DNA of 37,226 nucleotides from an uncultured Neisseriaceae bacterium. Lineage in GTDB: Bacteria; Pseudomonadota; Gammaproteobacteria; Burkholderiales; UBA11063. This document shows, in pieces, positions 21,383 through 30,674 of the stretch; positions within the stretch are counted from its first letter, which is position 1, and each line of letters opens with the position of its first letter. The translations under genes and the position numbers were made by a program. The stretch is taken from assembly GCA_937952895.1 (NCBI GenBank), contig CALFYC010000233.1, positions 1 through 37,226 of the forward strand, in the 5' to 3' direction. The notes beneath the pieces are model-generated. The model was not told where the DNA came from and made no database searches. It saw nothing but the letters and a program-made list of their open reading frames with translations.

Positions 21383-24300
21383 TTACGCCCAGTCCTCTGG
21401 ATTTGGATAGTTAATATCCGTTGGCGTTTGAACCAACGCATCACGCAACTGCTGGAATAGAACATCAGCCACTACTTTGCCAGTTTCGATTTCTGGCTTA
21501 GCAGCAATGCGCTCTTCTTTACTTATGGCAAAATCCTTATTGCTATCATTTGCAGTACGCACCATATCAATCCAACGCAAAACACAGATATCCTTCTCTG
21601 TTGCAGAAATATTAAGTTTGCCAATATACATATGTTGAGCAAAATAACCCTTCTGCACTTTTGTGTCTAATTGAAAAGCCAAACTCATAGAATTTAGCTG
21701 AGGTATTGTAACCTCATTTTTCTGCATCTCAAACACAGAAGAAACAACATCCCTGCAGTTTAATGGAACTGATATACCATGCTCAGAGCATGTTGCTATC
21801 ATTTCATTTGCTGCGCCTTTTGATAGGCGTGTTTTTTCTGTGTGCAAGAAATATCCACGCTGCAAGATATTGAATAGTTTATATGTACTATTGATACATT
21901 TTCTATCCGCTAAATCTTGCGATAAGTAGATGTTATGTGGATACCAACTAGATATACGGCCAGTGTATTGACCAGGTGTTACTCTGTTTGGCACCGTATT
22001 ATAATGTGCAGTAATAAACACCGATGTAGCCGCAACATACTTGTCAATTGCAGTTTTCAGCGAATTGTAGTGCTTCTTGTTTTCTTGATCAAAACCATTC
22101 CAATAGGTTTTAATATTTTGCAAAAAGCCATCATTCAGTGAGTTTCCATCAGTATCAACACTACCACTAAACATTAAATCCGCTTTGCCTTTTAGTAGAG
22201 ACATTACAGACGTTGCTTCATAGTACATTGATCTGCCATTCCCGCCAATAATCTTACCTTCACTATGCTTGATCATACGCATAGCTTCGTCCTGAATGAT
22301 ATATCCATAGAGGTTCCAAAGCATCTTAGCCCAGAACACATTCATTCCACCATTAAATATTGCATTTTCAAGCAACATAGAATGCTGAAACAAACCATTA
22401 GTCATAAGACCAATGTTCTCTTTGGCTTGACGATTTGAATCTATGCCAGCAGCCAAATCCTCTGGCGTATAGTATTTCCAAGGTTTCATGGCAAATTCAA
22501 ATTTCATTTCACCATCACCAACAACACCAACAGGCTTGGCAACACCCTTGTCGTCTTTGCCCCACACATAAGAATTTGCTCTATTTTGCATATAAGACCA
22601 TTGACCATCATACAATGGCAATTTGATGTTATAACGCAAACAGCACAAGTCACCATCGGTGTCATTCTCTTGTGTCATAAGCAGGGTGTTGTTGACAAAG
22701 CAAACTGAACTCATTGCAAATGTATCAATCTCATTCAATTTACCAAAGATGCTCTCTGGAAAGAAAGCGTCATTATAGACACCAGTCACACCCTTATCGA
22801 ATATCACTGGATCCTTGGAGTATGTCATATGACCAGCATGACACGCTGTTGTTGAAACAGTATGCTTGTAGTCATCAAATGAGCAATTCCAGAATCTTGG
22901 CGCAATCGTCAGATATGTGCCACGCACAATCATGCGATTGTACGAATCTTCAAATAATGCAGCATTGATACGAATAAGATGTTGTGCAGCTGTAAAGGAC
23001 CATTCAACATTGCTACCCTTTGCTTCATTTCTTAAAGCAACAAATAGCATCATAATAGTCTGTATTGTGCTACCAAACATACACTCAACACTGTCCCCAT
23101 TCTTGAAGGCTTCTTTATCAACTGGCATAATATTTCCTTTTAAGAAATTCCAACCAGGAATAAAGAAATCATACCCTTCAATATGAACAAGAGAGCCATG
23201 TTCTGACATTAAACCAGGGAAGTTTTCATCACCAGACATTAACATATGAAACTTCTCAGTGAATTGTTCATCTGTTAATGAGGATAATCCAGTCTCCATA
23301 TTAGACCATCCACGTTCTGGGATAGATATTTGCTCATAACAATCATATCCCATGTTGTCATATGCACGTCCGAATAATTTATCCATAAAGGCAATAAAAT
23401 CCTCTTTGGTTATTCGTGCAACATCAACATATCCCTCGGTGGCTATTCGCTGCATTTCCTTGTGCTTGGCATTTGCTTTGCCAGTGTTATCATGCACAAC
23501 TTGGCCAATAACATCATTCAAGACAGTTGGGTCAACAACCCACTTAGAGTCCTTTTCGTATACACAATACGACCAAAAGATATTGGTCATTTCACGTATA
23601 GAGAAAGATGTTAATGGTGGTCTTTTTACAATTACACCATCATCTATGTCTTTTAAGACTCTAGCCGCTAATCTAAATTTATAATCACCGTGCTGCACAC
23701 AATCCTTGATGTGCTTAATCATATTAAGATAATATGAAGACATCATGCTTTTTAATTCGTAATCAGCACTATCTACATCATCAGTATCAGTTTCTTTGTA
23801 CTGACAACCATAGAGAGTATATAAATTAGTTGCCGACACATCGTGTTCACACTCAACATATTCAAATGTTATCGTTGTGTCACGGTATGCACAGGTGATG
23901 CTACGAATCAAGCCAGCTTTGTGTAGTTTTCTACGAGCCATTTTAGTTAGCTCTTTGCTACCCATTGCTGGATTCTCATTGCAATACTCAACCTGTTCCT
24001 TAACTGACATGATACCAGTTGAATCAAGTAGCATGTTGAATTGACCTTTCCATGAGGCCAATGTTGCAACGATTGTTCTTGGTCCAAACTCCTCAAAGTG
24101 GAATTTAGATGCAATAACAATTTTGCCACCACCCTTTGTGACAACACGCACTGGCCCAAGGAAATTATATAAATCCCTAGAATATGCAACCCCAGTACAG
24201 AACATGTTGTTCACTTCTTCCTGGAATGCTGGATCAGCACATTTCGGTTGAGAAATGATATGAATACCATTCCATTTGCCAATATATACGCCCTCGGTGT

Positions 24301-24979
24301 TGCCATAAATCTTGACAACACGCTCATTTAGCTTGGATGGGTCTTCAAAGGCGTTTAAACCTTTGTTGTGCTCCAGTACACACTTAACCTCATTGTGTGT
24401 TGGGAATCTGAAGCCCTTGAACCCTTTAATATTATGCTCTGCTCTTACAAACCCTTTGTTTTGAGCAACAGCATATGGTGCAATGTTGCCAGCATCATCA
24501 AGATTGATGCCAAGCAATTTGCTATGAAGCAACTTACTAAACATCTCTCTCAAATCAGAACTGGCCCATATCTTGAACGCCAAGACTGGCATTGGAATAA
24601 CGCCATATGCTTTTGTATTACCAACAGCATACTGAGAGCATAATGTTCTCAATGCATCAATACCAAACCATTCTAGTGGCACCTGGGTTGTTAACCCCAG
24701 TATTCTATAATCCGCATTTTTATAATGGGCACGCATATACACACGACCATTATCACCAACACGCATCATGATACCGTCAGACTTGTTCAACCAACACCAA
24801 CCAGGTTGCTTTGGAACGGCTGAATAGCCAATCACAAAACCCTTGTTGGTTAATTTCTGCCCAATCAAGGCATGCACGCATGCATGCAACTCCTTGACAA
24901 CAGATGGGACATTTGGGTTGGTTAGCACAAGACCAATCTTATTATATGCTTCTAGCATATTTGGATTAGGCTTATTCAT
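21383..24979 (-). CDS. RNA polymerase beta-prime-like protein with DxDGD motif
   Basis: 1198 aa; start at 24979 chosen because GGGAG precedes it and it overlaps the upstream stop (TAATG). The key feature is QENDTDGDLCCLRYN with D773, D775 and D777, the three metal-binding Asp of the double-psi beta-barrel in all multisubunit-type polymerases (NADFDGD in bacteria, DLDGD in eukaryotic RdRPs). Upstream, KDPVIFDKGVTGVYND resembles the RxP strand of the same barrel. Much of the remaining sequence is unfamiliar. It could act with the beta-like protein (763-3351) or be a single-chain YonO/QDE-1-type polymerase. Alternative: another enzyme with a chance DxDGD. Confidence 0.55.
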   Translation of the reverse strand: MNKPNPNMLEAYNKIGLVLTNPNVPSVVKELHACVHALIGQKLTNKGFVIGYSAVPKQPGWCWLNKSDGIMMRVGDNGRVYMRAHYKNADYRILGLTTQVPLEWFGIDALRTLCSQYAVGNTKAYGVIPMPVLAFKIWASSDLREMFSKLLHSKLLGINLDDAGNIAPYAVAQNKGFVRAEHNIKGFKGFRFPTHNEVKCVLEHNKGLNAFEDPSKLNERVVKIYGNTEGVYIGKWNGIHIISQPKCADPAFQEEVNNMFCTGVAYSRDLYNFLGPVRVVTKGGGKIVIASKFHFEEFGPRTIVATLASWKGQFNMLLDSTGIMSVKEQVEYCNENPAMGSKELTKMARRKLHKAGLIRSITCAYRDTTITFEYVECEHDVSATNLYTLYGCQYKETDTDDVDSADYELKSMMSSYYLNMIKHIKDCVQHGDYKFRLAARVLKDIDDGVIVKRPPLTSFSIREMTNIFWSYCVYEKDSKWVVDPTVLNDVIGQVVHDNTGKANAKHKEMQRIATEGYVDVARITKEDFIAFMDKLFGRAYDNMGYDCYEQISIPERGWSNMETGLSSLTDEQFTEKFHMLMSGDENFPGLMSEHGSLVHIEGYDFFIPGWNFLKGNIMPVDKEAFKNGDSVECMFGSTIQTIMMLFVALRNEAKGSNVEWSFTAAQHLIRINAALFEDSYNRMIVRGTYLTIAPRFWNCSFDDYKHTVSTTACHAGHMTYSKDPVIFDKGVTGVYNDAFFPESIFGKLNEIDTFAMSSVCFVNNTLLMTQENDTDGDLCCLRYNIKLPLYDGQWSYMQNRANSYVWGKDDKGVAKPVGVVGDGEMKFEFAMKPWKYYTPEDLAAGIDSNRQAKENIGLMTNGLFQHSMLLENAIFNGGMNVFWAKMLWNLYGYIIQDEAMRMIKHSEGKIIGGNGRSMYYEATSVMSLLKGKADLMFSGSVDTDGNSLNDGFLQNIKTYWNGFDQENKKHYNSLKTAIDKYVAATSVFITAHYNTVPNRVTPGQYTGRISSWYPHNIYLSQDLADRKCINSTYKLFNILQRGYFLHTEKTRLSKGAANEMIATCSEHGISVPLNCRDVVSSVFEMQKNEVTIPQLNSMSLAFQLDTKVQKGYFAQHMYIGKLNISATEKDICVLRWIDMVRTANDSNKDFAISKEERIAAKPEIETGKVVADVLFQQLRDALVQTPTDINYPNPEDWA

Positions 24980-25509
24980 TATTGATTCTCCCAAGTATGA
25001 ATTAACATATCTAAATCTTTTTGACATGTAATTCTGATAACACATAAATGACTGCCATCTTGGGCTATCATTTTTGGCATTTCTCTTTTACGCTTCCAGT
25101 ATGTTTGGAATAACCAGTTAATTAAAGAGTCTTTAGACCACAACTTGAGATGAACCCATCCATTGTCTATGTTATTACCACACACAATCTCCTTAGAGAT
25201 TGCGCGTGATAGTATTCGCTTAATTAACCGATAAAATATAGTGGCAAATGAAAAGTCTAGCCATATTAATGTATCTGCCTGACGCCAAATAATATGCCGA
25301 ACAGATTCATAATTGCCATCCATAATCCAAGAATCAGTAGATGCGTAAGCATCTACAATTGCTTGGAACTCTTCCTTAGTGCGTCCTTGCCAGTTCTCTA
25401 GCCAAAACAAGTTGTCTAACTCTATAAATGGAACATTAAAAAGGCTAGACATATGTTTTGCAAGTGTTGTTTTACCAACACCTGTAGAACCCATGATTAC
25501 AACTTTCAT
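24979..25509 (-). CDS. P-loop kinase, adenylate-kinase/FlaR-like
   Basis: 176 aa; start at 25509 (GGGAG, 7 nt) gives the classic beginning MKVVIMGSTGVGKTTLAKH. Walker A is residues 7-14. FIELDNLFWLENWQ, WIMDGNYES and ADTLIWLDF follow the pattern of the 'topology modulation'/FlaR small kinase group. The LID-like region has IKRILSRAISKEI. Substrate unknown: a nucleotide or other small molecule. Its stop overlaps the start of the DxDGD gene. Confidence 0.85.
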   Translation of the reverse strand: MKVVIMGSTGVGKTTLAKHMSSLFNVPFIELDNLFWLENWQGRTKEEFQAIVDAYASTDSWIMDGNYESVRHIIWRQADTLIWLDFSFATIFYRLIKRILSRAISKEIVCGNNIDNGWVHLKLWSKDSLINWLFQTYWKRKREMPKMIAQDGSHLCVIRITCQKDLDMLIHTWENQ

Positions 25510-25539
25510 TGAGGTACTCCCAATCTTACGAGTCATAAT

Positions 25540-25788
25540 TTATAGTCTACTTACCTGTACACTATACCATTTTGCCATTTCAAGCGTTTCCGCAATAAAA
25601 TAGCATTCATCATCAATATTATTAAAGACGTAAAAACATACATCAGTAATAAGTATTGTTGCATTATTGATATGCAAAACATCAGTAATTGCATGACGCT
25701 CATATCTATTTTCGACATGGCCTTTTGCAATCCATGTTTGCAATTCTGTCAAACCTGGCATATTTCTGCATGCCAATACATTGCTCAC
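25540..25788 (-). CDS. Hypothetical 82-aa protein (GTG start)
   Basis: Starts at a GTG with AGGAG 6 nt upstream; the next in-frame ATG (codon 10) has no SD. Compact alpha/beta sequence with strands ATILITDVCFYVFN and YFIAE, ending WYSVQVSRL. No family recognised. Confidence 0.55.
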   Translation of the reverse strand: MSNVLACRNMPGLTELQTWIAKGHVENRYERHAITDVLHINNATILITDVCFYVFNNIDDECYFIAETLEMAKWYSVQVSRL

Positions 25789-25801
25789 TATTATCTCCTA
25801 T

Positions 25802-27265
25802 TTAGAATGGCTTATTGCCAACCGCACCATGTAAATCACAAGATTGACTATGGCTAATCCCATTAGCCTCACACCATAAGCGTATAATATCTGCATCACT
25901 AGGATTGTTATACACCTGTCTGTTGCGGTGCAATTTAGCCTGCTGAAGTTTGTTATCAATAACAGACAAACAAGCAAAATACTTGATGTTTGGAGTCGAC
26001 ACGATATAGATATCAACATTGTTCTTATTGATAGCATACTCGTATGATCCAACACATATGCTCATGCTTGTCCCACATTCAAAGATATCCATCTCTGTTT
26101 TTGGAGCCCAGAATGTGTATTGTGAATCAATAACAGACTGGTCTTTAACGTGAGGCTGTCTTAATGCAACTGCGCTTTTAATTGCAGATTGCATGGCGGT
26201 AAAATCTCTTACCAGATAGTCATGCAATTCAGAAATACGCATCTTAGGCAATACATACTCTGGATATGCACTCTTTATGCGATTAAGCATTCTGGTGCAA
26301 TCATGGATATCACCCAGCTTTCTAGGAGAAGCACCCATAATCTCTTTTCTGGAATAGCCAAACTCTACCATTGCATCAATTGCACAAGTGATGTATTCGG
26401 TATGAAGAATATGGCTAGATCTACTACATTCTACCAAGTTTACAACATCCTGTTCTGTAAACCCTAAGCCAATAGCCTTTTTTGCAACAGACACTAACTC
26501 TAGTGTGTAAACTAGAATATTTTGCAAAGGTCTGGTTTTAGCACCAGTCATGTGCTCTATTGCCGCCTTTGTGCCGTTCTTTTTTGCAACAGCATAAATT
26601 TTCGCACGTTGCGGCGCTTTAAAGTGCTGAAAAAAGGCAAGAGAGTCTACCCGCAAATCAGCAAGGATTCGATTTTTGCTTTTATAATAAACATCAAGCA
26701 AACCAATAGCCGTACACGACGAAGCTTCAATCCCTTTACTTACGAGCCAACTCTTAAATAAATCTGCAAGATCTGATCTTGATGTATCAAGACATGGCAT
26801 ACGTTTAAACAAGATGCATAGCGCCTTGTAAATTTCTACTCTACCAAACAAGGTTTTCTTGTCCTTGCAAATAGAAATAATTTTACCGCCCTTAACTCTA
26901 ATAGAAAGCATTGATGTTTCTGCACCAACCTGTCCATTGTGTCTATTTGTAAAATAGCGCACAATTGTCACGGCAAATCTAGATGAGCCATCATCTGACT
27001 CAAATTTATAAGTGCTCTTGTAAAAACAAGCATCTGAGTCGATAACATATGCATGCTTGCCTCTGCCAATCCAGAAATCTTGCATGAGTTCTGCATCACT
27101 CAGCAGATATTCATGCTGACTTTCATATTGCTCTTTTTCTACATGAAAAAGACGAATCGCACCCTTGTTCTTTTCGTACCACGTGCAGCCTTCTGCATGA
27201 TGTTCTAAATCAGAACTTCTGCATATTCCACATAGCACGCTGCCATGCCTGTTGATAATCAACAT
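25802..27265 (-). CDS. PcfJ-like protein
   Basis: 487 aa, SD AAGGAG. The C-terminal third has the PcfJ hallmark: MSICVGSYEYAINKNNVDIY, then a strand CLSVIDNKLQQAKLHRNRQV, NNPSDADIIRLWC. This is the CVxSY ... i..Q..g..N ... W core of the family. The N-terminus has CGICRSSDLEHHAEGC, a possible zinc site. PcfJ-type proteins are found on conjugative plasmids and in phages; their activity is not established to my knowledge. Its start overlaps the stop of the 79-aa gene (TAATG). Confidence 0.75.
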   Translation of the reverse strand: MLIINRHGSVLCGICRSSDLEHHAEGCTWYEKNKGAIRLFHVEKEQYESQHEYLLSDAELMQDFWIGRGKHAYVIDSDACFYKSTYKFESDDGSSRFAVTIVRYFTNRHNGQVGAETSMLSIRVKGGKIISICKDKKTLFGRVEIYKALCILFKRMPCLDTSRSDLADLFKSWLVSKGIEASSCTAIGLLDVYYKSKNRILADLRVDSLAFFQHFKAPQRAKIYAVAKKNGTKAAIEHMTGAKTRPLQNILVYTLELVSVAKKAIGLGFTEQDVVNLVECSRSSHILHTEYITCAIDAMVEFGYSRKEIMGASPRKLGDIHDCTRMLNRIKSAYPEYVLPKMRISELHDYLVRDFTAMQSAIKSAVALRQPHVKDQSVIDSQYTFWAPKTEMDIFECGTSMSICVGSYEYAINKNNVDIYIVSTPNIKYFACLSVIDNKLQQAKLHRNRQVYNNPSDADIIRLWCEANGISHSQSCDLHGAVGNKPF

Positions 27266-27504
27266 TATTTAGCTCCTTCTTGAGCTAAACAAGATTTGAT
27301 TGCCAGTATTCTGCGATAAAGTTCGCCAAACGGAATATTATCACGCTCTCTGATAATATTTGCCTGTTTGACAATGTACGCATTGAAGCGTCTTACTTCA
27401 GCAATATATCCTGGGTCTTTTAAGGCAACTAATTTCATGTCGTCCAACTCAATCAACATATTTGCTATGTCTTCTAAGTTCAATTTCATAATCTTAGTGC
27501 TCAT
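27265..27504 (-). CDS. Hypothetical 79-aa protein
   Basis: Starts MSTKIMKLN at 27504 with no SD. The ATG overlaps the TAA that ends an out-of-frame tail ...IDVDLPF (27504-27551), an arrangement that copies the 177-aa/863-aa junction at 30141. So initiation probably relies on ribosomes terminating there. Helical, charged protein; family unknown. Confidence 0.55.
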   Translation of the reverse strand: MSTKIMKLNLEDIANMLIELDDMKLVALKDPGYIAEVRRFNAYIVKQANIIRERDNIPFGELYRRILAIKSCLAQEGAK

Positions 27505-27526
27505 TAAAATGGCAAATCAACATCAA
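27490..27526 (-). repeat. Duplicated gene junction, copy 1
   Basis: Minus strand ATTGATGTTGATTTGCCATT then TTAATGAGCACTAAG. About 35 nt match the junction at 30128-30164 with three mismatches. Both encode an IDxxLPF stop and an overlapping MSTK start. Confidence 0.7.
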
Positions 27527-27551
27527 TGTGGATAAAAGGTTGATAAACATC
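27504..27551 (-). other. Out-of-frame SSB-like tail DVYQPFIHIDVDLPF after the 863-aa gene
   Basis: The 863-aa gene ends GDSEQ-TGA. In the +1 frame, starting right after the first T of that stop, 15 codons read DVYQPFIHIDVDLPF then TAA, which overlaps the next ATG. That frame has a TAG 22 nt before the TGA and no start codon, so it can be translated only by a +1 shift in the last few codons. A relic of a duplicated gene end or a sequencing indel are the alternatives. Confidence 0.45.
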
Positions 27552-30141
27552 ATTGCTCGCTATCGCCTACAACTTTGTTAGTTTTGGCAATATTTTTAGC
27601 AGATTGCCACAATTTATGTCTATAGCCATCCATATAGCCATAATCAACAATTGGGGTTGTCTTCTTAATATCATCCTTAATTGGACTAGCAATAGCTGAT
27701 ATGTCACGCGTTAGTCCATAATCAGTTGTACTCAAATAAGCTTTTTTGATGCACAACTTGCCAATCATTTCTGTAGCAAGTGTATAGAATGCTGCAGCTG
27801 CAACACTTGCTCTTACGCTTCTTCTTCCCTCAATGGAATCAAAGACAACACCATCGTTATCATTTCTCCACACCCATGCTTGGGCGCAGATCTCGCCATT
27901 TTTGCGCAATACATACACTGCACCACTAGGTTCACTGTATGAATGTTTGGCCGCCTTATGTCCAAAGCCTTCAAGATGCTGACAACAGGCTGATACAAGA
28001 CCAACGCCAAGCATGACTGGATCATCATAGTCAAGCTTCTCAATCACATATTCATGACCCATACCAGGCACTTTATTGCCATCAATTCTTACGAATGGCA
28101 ACATTTCATGCGACTTTTTAGGAGTAGCTTTTATATAGCCATGATAATTCTCGAATGTTGATGACTGCATATCAACAAGCTCGGCAAAACTCAATAGTCT
28201 TGGGTCTGCCTCATGTGCAGATTTATACTTTCTGCTGTTGATAACTGCAATAAATGCCTCAGCAGACACTGGGACATCTTCAAGACCAACAGTTCCAGCC
28301 TCACTAGAATATTTCCAGAAATCTGGATTTTTCGCAAAGAACTGAGACCATTGTTGTGTAACAGGTGAGTTCCTTGTTGATATACTATATGTATTAGCAA
28401 TAGCATGTATTGCCTCATACATATTACTAATATCTGGATTACCATACTTAACAAGGACATCATTAGCTAATGTGCCAAATATGTTAACAAAAGACAGCAT
28501 ATCAATAAAAGAATGCGGCTCTTCTTCGCCAAATGGCGTATATGTAGAGCCATTATATGTTGTGTCAAGATTTGTTTTCTTTAACAACATATTAACATTT
28601 CTAGTATTCCAGGTTATGTCGCCAACAGCATCACATGGAGGCACATATGCGCCAAAATCAAGGGCAATTCTTGATCTGGCAGTAAAGAATTCCATTGAGT
28701 ATATTTTTCTCAATGTACCTTTGTTGGCATATTCCTTAATGTGCTTTCCGTTGTAGTATATATCGTCGATGTCCAATGCCATCAATGATGAAAATACAGA
28801 CGGATGTGAGATTGATGTCAGAATAATTGAATCCGCAGTCATTGCACATAGTTTGGCATAATTGGTGATTCTTGGTGTGGCTGTTGACCGCATAAGTCTC
28901 GTGAAGTCATCAATAAACTTACAGCGATCCTGCTTGATTATTGGCCATACACTATATCTTTGTTTAAAATCTTCAAAATCCCCATATGTCACAACAGAAT
29001 GGGTAATTCTTTTGAAGTCCATCTTGGATTCAACAAATGACTTAGACCAATGGTTGCCAATCATACCATAAATGTCATCCTTGGTTTTACCAGAGATGAC
29101 CATCTTGATAACCTCAATTGGAACATCAGTTTGTTGATTTATCTTTTGATCATTAAATGTCCTTCTTAATACATCTAATAGAACCTCACCAGTTGCCTCG
29201 AATAGAATTTGAGCAATGCGTCTATGTCCAGATGCATATTGACATCTTGCAACATATCCATTCTCTGCGATATCCTTCATGACAACTGAGACATTGCTCC
29301 AATTAAGGTCTCTAACCCTAACTGCCTTGCAATGTTCGGTGCTGCAGGCTTTTGATCCCTGAATGGCAGCAGCTCTTAACTCTGGAGAGAGTCTACCAAT
29401 AGCCATGTACGCTTTCCTTGATAGTGGGTTGTACACTGGCATTTGGGACTGTGCAAGCCATTTGTATCCTCTTATAAAGTTTCTAAACTCTGACAAAGAG
29501 TCACTTCTCATGGCGAGCATTCTATAGTTCACTTGAAGTCTGAACTTGGTTGTGTTTTTACAACCAGCTCTGTACCAATATGACGCAATGTCGTATGAGG
29601 AAAGACCTTTGTGTCCTTTACTATCAAATCCTCCGTAATTAAATTTACCTTCCATGTTATAGCCATAGAATCCATAATCCTTAGACAAGATGCGTTCGGC
29701 AACAACAAATGCCTCTGGATCAATTTTTGCACCCAGCAATAATGGCCAGCATTTCAAACCAATAGCATTAGCTTTTGATTTTGCTGTGGAAATTAATATT
29801 CGTTTGTACGCCATAGCAATGATATCGTGTATTGTGTAGTAATCACGCAACACGCTTTCGTTGTATCGTGTTATTTTATTTCCATTGTCATCATATATGG
29901 GAGACTTTTTGTGGACATTTTCGAATGCAAATCTTCCATACTTATCCCAGAAGCTATGGGATATATCCGCACTACCAGATAATATCTTACCAGCTTCTAT
30001 CAAAAACTCTTTCTTGAGTTTATTGCACCCGTTGCGAGGGGTGTAGGTCATATGCCCATACTCATTAAATTCATCAATGCCTTCACTGATCATGTCTTGT
30101 GCAGACATAACAGGCATTCTGAAATTCATCTTAGTACTCAT
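27550..30141 (-). CDS. 863-aa protein of unknown family, GNAT/PcfJ-like C-terminal region
   Basis: Starts MSTKMNF at 30141 with no clear SD, its ATG overlapping the TAA of the 177-aa gene. Most of the protein is helical and unassigned (YKWLAQSQMPVYNP; ASGHRRIAQILFEATGEV). The last 150 residues show a distinct fold: CCQHLEGFGHKAAKHSY, SGAVYVLRKNGEICAQAWVW, FDSIEGRR, then a helix, with a spacing like PcfJ C-termini or an acetyltransferase. With the PcfJ-like gene downstream, the two may work together (inference). An out-of-frame LPF tail follows its stop. Confidence 0.6.
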   Translation of the reverse strand: MSTKMNFRMPVMSAQDMISEGIDEFNEYGHMTYTPRNGCNKLKKEFLIEAGKILSGSADISHSFWDKYGRFAFENVHKKSPIYDDNGNKITRYNESVLRDYYTIHDIIAMAYKRILISTAKSKANAIGLKCWPLLLGAKIDPEAFVVAERILSKDYGFYGYNMEGKFNYGGFDSKGHKGLSSYDIASYWYRAGCKNTTKFRLQVNYRMLAMRSDSLSEFRNFIRGYKWLAQSQMPVYNPLSRKAYMAIGRLSPELRAAAIQGSKACSTEHCKAVRVRDLNWSNVSVVMKDIAENGYVARCQYASGHRRIAQILFEATGEVLLDVLRRTFNDQKINQQTDVPIEVIKMVISGKTKDDIYGMIGNHWSKSFVESKMDFKRITHSVVTYGDFEDFKQRYSVWPIIKQDRCKFIDDFTRLMRSTATPRITNYAKLCAMTADSIILTSISHPSVFSSLMALDIDDIYYNGKHIKEYANKGTLRKIYSMEFFTARSRIALDFGAYVPPCDAVGDITWNTRNVNMLLKKTNLDTTYNGSTYTPFGEEEPHSFIDMLSFVNIFGTLANDVLVKYGNPDISNMYEAIHAIANTYSISTRNSPVTQQWSQFFAKNPDFWKYSSEAGTVGLEDVPVSAEAFIAVINSRKYKSAHEADPRLLSFAELVDMQSSTFENYHGYIKATPKKSHEMLPFVRIDGNKVPGMGHEYVIEKLDYDDPVMLGVGLVSACCQHLEGFGHKAAKHSYSEPSGAVYVLRKNGEICAQAWVWRNDNDGVVFDSIEGRRSVRASVAAAAFYTLATEMIGKLCIKKAYLSTTDYGLTRDISAIASPIKDDIKKTTPIVDYGYMDGYRHKLWQSAKNIAKTNKVVGDSEQ

Positions 30142-30164
30142 TAAAATGGCAACTCAAGATCAAT
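30128..30164 (-). repeat. Duplicated gene junction, copy 2
   Basis: Minus strand ATTGATCTTGAGTTGCCATT then TTAATGAGTACTAAG. It joins the 177-aa gene (tip IDLELPF) to the 863-aa gene. See copy 1 at 27490-27526. Confidence 0.7.
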
Positions 30165-30674
30165 GTCTTCAGGCATTGGTTTAGCAACTACAGGTGCGAG
30201 CTCTGTACACATCAGCCTACTGCTAATATGCTTATCGTCTAGAATAAATCTAGAACTTGCATATGCAATGATATGCTGCATACTGTCCATTAACCCATCG
30301 TCTGACATATACCAGTCGTCCATTACTGGATAACTGTCGTTATATGTGCTGCCGTGGTCACACACAAACAATGACAAATACACCAGCTTGGCACCTTCAA
30401 TAGCGTACACCCGATACATAAGTTGGCCATCTTCACGACAAGTCGTAAAAACAACCAGTCCTAAATGATCAAGAATGTGCGCATGCGTTGTTGCATGTTT
30501 GCCGTAAAATGCCCAGTAGGTATCACTATACTCAAAAGCTTTTATTGGCATATAGCAAATCTTGGCATCTTCGTCACAAGACGGCTTATGAATCTTGTAA
30601 TCCATATTGCTCATGATGTAATAGATGGATTCTTCAAGCCATCTTTGTAGTGTTGGCACAGTATAATGCTTCAT
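30141..30674 (-). CDS. 177-aa protein with SSB-type acidic tip
   Basis: Its ATG overlaps the stop of the upstream gene (TAATG), with GGTGG as a possible SD. Body: helical start (PTLQRWLEESIYYIMSNMDY), then a mixed domain (YWAFYGKHATTHAHILDHLG; LVYLSLFVCDHGS). The end, PMPEDIDLELPF, resembles the SSB tip and the ends of the 466-aa protein and the out-of-frame tail at 27504. Family unknown; a role in a replication complex is inference. Confidence 0.6.
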   Translation of the reverse strand: MKHYTVPTLQRWLEESIYYIMSNMDYKIHKPSCDEDAKICYMPIKAFEYSDTYWAFYGKHATTHAHILDHLGLVVFTTCREDGQLMYRVYAIEGAKLVYLSLFVCDHGSTYNDSYPVMDDWYMSDDGLMDSMQHIIAYASSRFILDDKHISSRLMCTELAPVVAKPMPEDIDLELPF

